Positions 6,162-7,273 of a stretch of 7,273 nt of DNA are shown here, piece by piece (the first letter of the stretch is position 1; every line of letters starts with the position of its first letter). Source of the stretch: Candidatus Pelearchaeum sp. (GTDB taxonomy: Archaea; Thermoproteota; Nitrososphaeria_A; Caldarchaeales; Caldarchaeaceae); NCBI GenBank assembly GCA_015520425.1, contig WAQC01000007.1:1-7273 (forward strand), in the 5' to 3' direction. Under the pieces are notes generated by a model that saw only the letters and a program-made list of their open reading frames with translations, was not told the DNA's origin and made no database searches. The position numbers and the translations under genes were made by a program.

Positions 6162-6878
6162 TTACGGCGGTTCCAGAATTATCTCAAGCCGCCTGTTTCT
6201 CTTCCCCTTATTCTCCAGTTTGGAGAGTTTTATAACACCTACTTCGCGTGTATTTTTTACATGGGTCCCACCGTCAAGCTGGGCGTCAAAGCCAGCGATT
6301 TCTACTATACGTAGGACTGGCTCGTCTGGTATTAGGTCTGGTCTCACCCGTATAAGCCCGCTCATGGCCAGCGCTTCTTCACGGCTTACAAAGCGGTAAA
6401 TCACGTCCCTACCCTCTCCAACTATCTTATTCGCAAATTCAATAATCTCTGTCGCTTTTTCCTTGTTGAGGGATTCAAGCGATATATCCATACGTGCTCT
6501 ATCGCTATATATCTGGCTACCTGTTATCTGGACATCAGAACCATAAAGATGGTAAACTGCACCGCTGATTATGTGCAGCGCTGTATGATGCCTCATATGG
6601 GCGTAGCGCAGCTCCCAGTCTATGACAGCTCTAGCTACATCACCCACGTTGGGTTTCTGGCCTGGAATAATATGAATAACTTTACCAGAGTCCTTAACTA
6701 CTTCAGTAACTTCATATATAGAATCACCGACAATTAGCTTTCCCCTATCGCTTGGCTGTCCTCCTCCACGTGGATAGAAGATAGTCTTATCAAGAACTAC
6801 TCCAGCATCTAAGACTTCTATCACCTTGGAGTCGGCCTCGCGTAGGTAGCTGTCTTTAAGATATATGAGCTCCGTCAT
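6162..6878 (-). CDS. alaX: Alanyl-tRNA editing protein AlaX (AlaX-M type)
   Basis: A free-standing trans-editing hydrolase that removes wrongly attached Ser or Gly from tRNA-Ala. The 238 residues match the medium form (AlaX-M). The N-terminal beta-barrel carries FYPRGGGQPSDRG (34-46), the glycine-rich motif found in AlaX-M and the AlaRS editing domain. The editing core has the zinc motif HxxxH (H98, H102) and GGTHV (203-207, H206). The residue before GGTHV, normally the zinc-ligand Cys, is Asp202; I think some AlaX subgroups share this, but cannot verify it here. There is no synthetase catalytic or anticodon domain. It is the first gene of the minus-strand block. No clear Shine-Dalgarno precedes the ATG, so a leaderless or weak site is likely; an obvious TATA box facing this way is not seen. 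Confidence 0.92.
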   Translation of the reverse strand: MTELIYLKDSYLREADSKVIEVLDAGVVLDKTIFYPRGGGQPSDRGKLIVGDSIYEVTEVVKDSGKVIHIIPGQKPNVGDVARAVIDWELRYAHMRHHTALHIISGAVYHLYGSDVQITGSQIYSDRARMDISLESLNKEKATEIIEFANKIVGEGRDVIYRFVSREEALAMSGLIRVRPDLIPDEPVLRIVEIAGFDAQLDGGTHVKNTREVGVIKLSKLENKGKRNRRLEIILEPP

Positions 6879-6920
6879 ATTCTACGCACACACGCTAACT
6901 TCGTTTTACGTGTTTTCTGA

Positions 6921-6934
6921 GAAAGCTTATATAC
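6921..6934 (+). promoter_or_regulatory. Strong archaeal BRE/TATA promoter for the small gene at 6959
   Basis: GAAAGCTTATATAC combines a purine-rich BRE with a near-consensus TATA box. Transcription starting about 25 bases past the box centre would begin at roughly 6954-6957, at most a few bases before the ATG at 6959. The message is thus leaderless or nearly so. It is the clearest promoter in the window and lies in the 80-base divergent gap with alaX. Confidence 0.7.
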
Positions 6935-6958
6935 ATTTTGCGCCACTATGTGATAGTG

Positions 6959-7105
6959 ATGAGTGAAACAATCCAGAGAGAGCTGGAAGAACTGAAGTTG
7001 CCGATATGTGAGTCAACGCTGATGCCAGTCTTGGACGAATATACATACATTCACCATAATGCGATAGATATAGGCGTATTCAAATACATAGAGCGCGCGC
7101 CATAA
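6959..7105 (+). CDS. Small protein of 48 residues, function unknown
   Basis: I do not recognise this protein. It reads ATG to TAA through 48 codons and is acidic (nine Asp/Glu against four Lys/Arg). The N-terminal half looks helical (TIQRELEELKLP) and the second half holds YTYIHHNAID. There is one Cys (residue 17) and two adjacent His; there is no membrane segment or signal peptide. It would be easy to miss because of its length. Support comes from its exact placement behind a strong TATA box at near-leaderless spacing, from the uninterrupted frame, and from a downstream gene on the same strand that starts 23 bases later. No homology was tested, so a chance ORF at the head of a transcript leader for the next gene remains possible. 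Confidence 0.55.
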   Translation: MSETIQRELEELKLPICESTLMPVLDEYTYIHHNAIDIGVFKYIERAP

Positions 7106-7128
7106 TGACATAGGGGTAACTAGGACGC

Positions 7129-7273
7129 ATGTCTTACGGCTACGACGAGTTTGAGTCAAAGGTAGGACAGTTCATCTATACGATGGTAATGTATGAACGT
7201 CTTAAGGAATATCTCTTAGAGAGGGTTAAAGGCAGGGGTAAAGTCTCTCTAAGGATAAACCTAGGGACAGATA
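7129..7273 (+). CDS. Unrecognised protein, N-terminal 48 residues only (cut by window edge)
   Basis: The frame is open from an ATG to the end of the window, starting MSYGYDEFESKVGQFIYTM. I cannot name the family. The part seen has an aromatic, probably helical first 32 residues, then a basic segment (KGRGK) leading into a likely beta strand (VSLRINLG). An in-frame TAA at 7117-7119 means the ATG at 7129 is the first possible ATG. A GGGG run at 7113-7116 is a poor, slightly distant ribosome site. It follows the 48-residue gene by 23 bases and is probably transcribed from the same promoter. Confidence 0.6.
   Translation, partial: MSYGYDEFESKVGQFIYTMVMYERLKEYLLERVKGRGKVSLRINLGTD

Noticed and set aside
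6959..7273. The two right-end ORFs as one gene split by a frameshift
   Set aside because: They are in different frames, with a stop of the first at 7103-7105 and a stop in the second frame at 7117-7119 before its ATG. Nothing in the sequence suggests they join, although without homologues this is not absolute.
1..7273. CRISPR array, insertion sequence, attachment site or defence cassette
   Set aside because: No spaced direct repeats, transposase or terminal inverted repeats are seen, and the genes are housekeeping RNA and nucleotide enzymes with uniform composition.

Overview
The window is a densely packed piece of archaeal chromosome. It carries an archaeal class I CCA-adding enzyme, an archaeal Trm-G10 tRNA methyltransferase, a UPF0201 protein, an archaeal-length RNase Z and a stand-alone AlaX editing protein. 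There are also TATA boxes, GGTGA-type Shine-Dalgarno sites and TTG starts. Heavy use of ATA (Ile) and AGA/AGG (Arg) and the lack of long spacers fit a thermophile. Similarity of the Prs and the CCA enzyme to archaeal relatives I recall suggests a TACK-type (crenarchaeal, thaumarchaeal or related) archaeon. The exact lineage cannot be fixed by eye.

Layout. Minus-strand block A (1-2342) reads tmk, then thpR, then cca, with gaps or overlaps of only a few bases; cca runs off the left edge. A 104-base divergent promoter region (2343-2446) separates it from a plus-strand pair (2447-3263): a two-CBS-domain protein and a UPF0201 RNA-binding-fold protein. This pair converges, with a five-base gap, on minus-strand block B (3269-6878), which reads alaX, prs, Trm-G10 methyltransferase, rnz. 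Another divergent region (6879-6958) contains a textbook TATA box driving a 48-residue small ORF (6959-7105). A second unrecognised plus-strand gene follows and is cut by the right edge.

How the genes fit together. Five of the seven minus-strand genes act on tRNA or RNA ends. RNase Z cuts the 3' trailer, the CCA enzyme builds the CCA end, Trm-G10 methylates G10, AlaX deacylates mischarged tRNA-Ala, and ThpR hydrolyses 2',3'-cyclic phosphates. The other two, tmk and prs, supply nucleotide metabolism. Together this is a tRNA maturation and quality-control neighbourhood with nucleotide-supply genes interleaved. There is no mobile element, CRISPR array, tRNA or rRNA gene in the window.

The most notable signal is in the active sites. 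The PRPP synthetase homologue lacks two residues normally needed for catalysis: the metal-binding Asp of the SPD motif is Gly170, and the Lys of the KxR loop is Ser193. The CCA enzyme has Asn121 where the third catalytic carboxylate should be. AlaX has Asp202 in place of the usual zinc-ligand Cys. All reading frames are otherwise intact. I found no evidence of a new multi-gene defence or mobile system.
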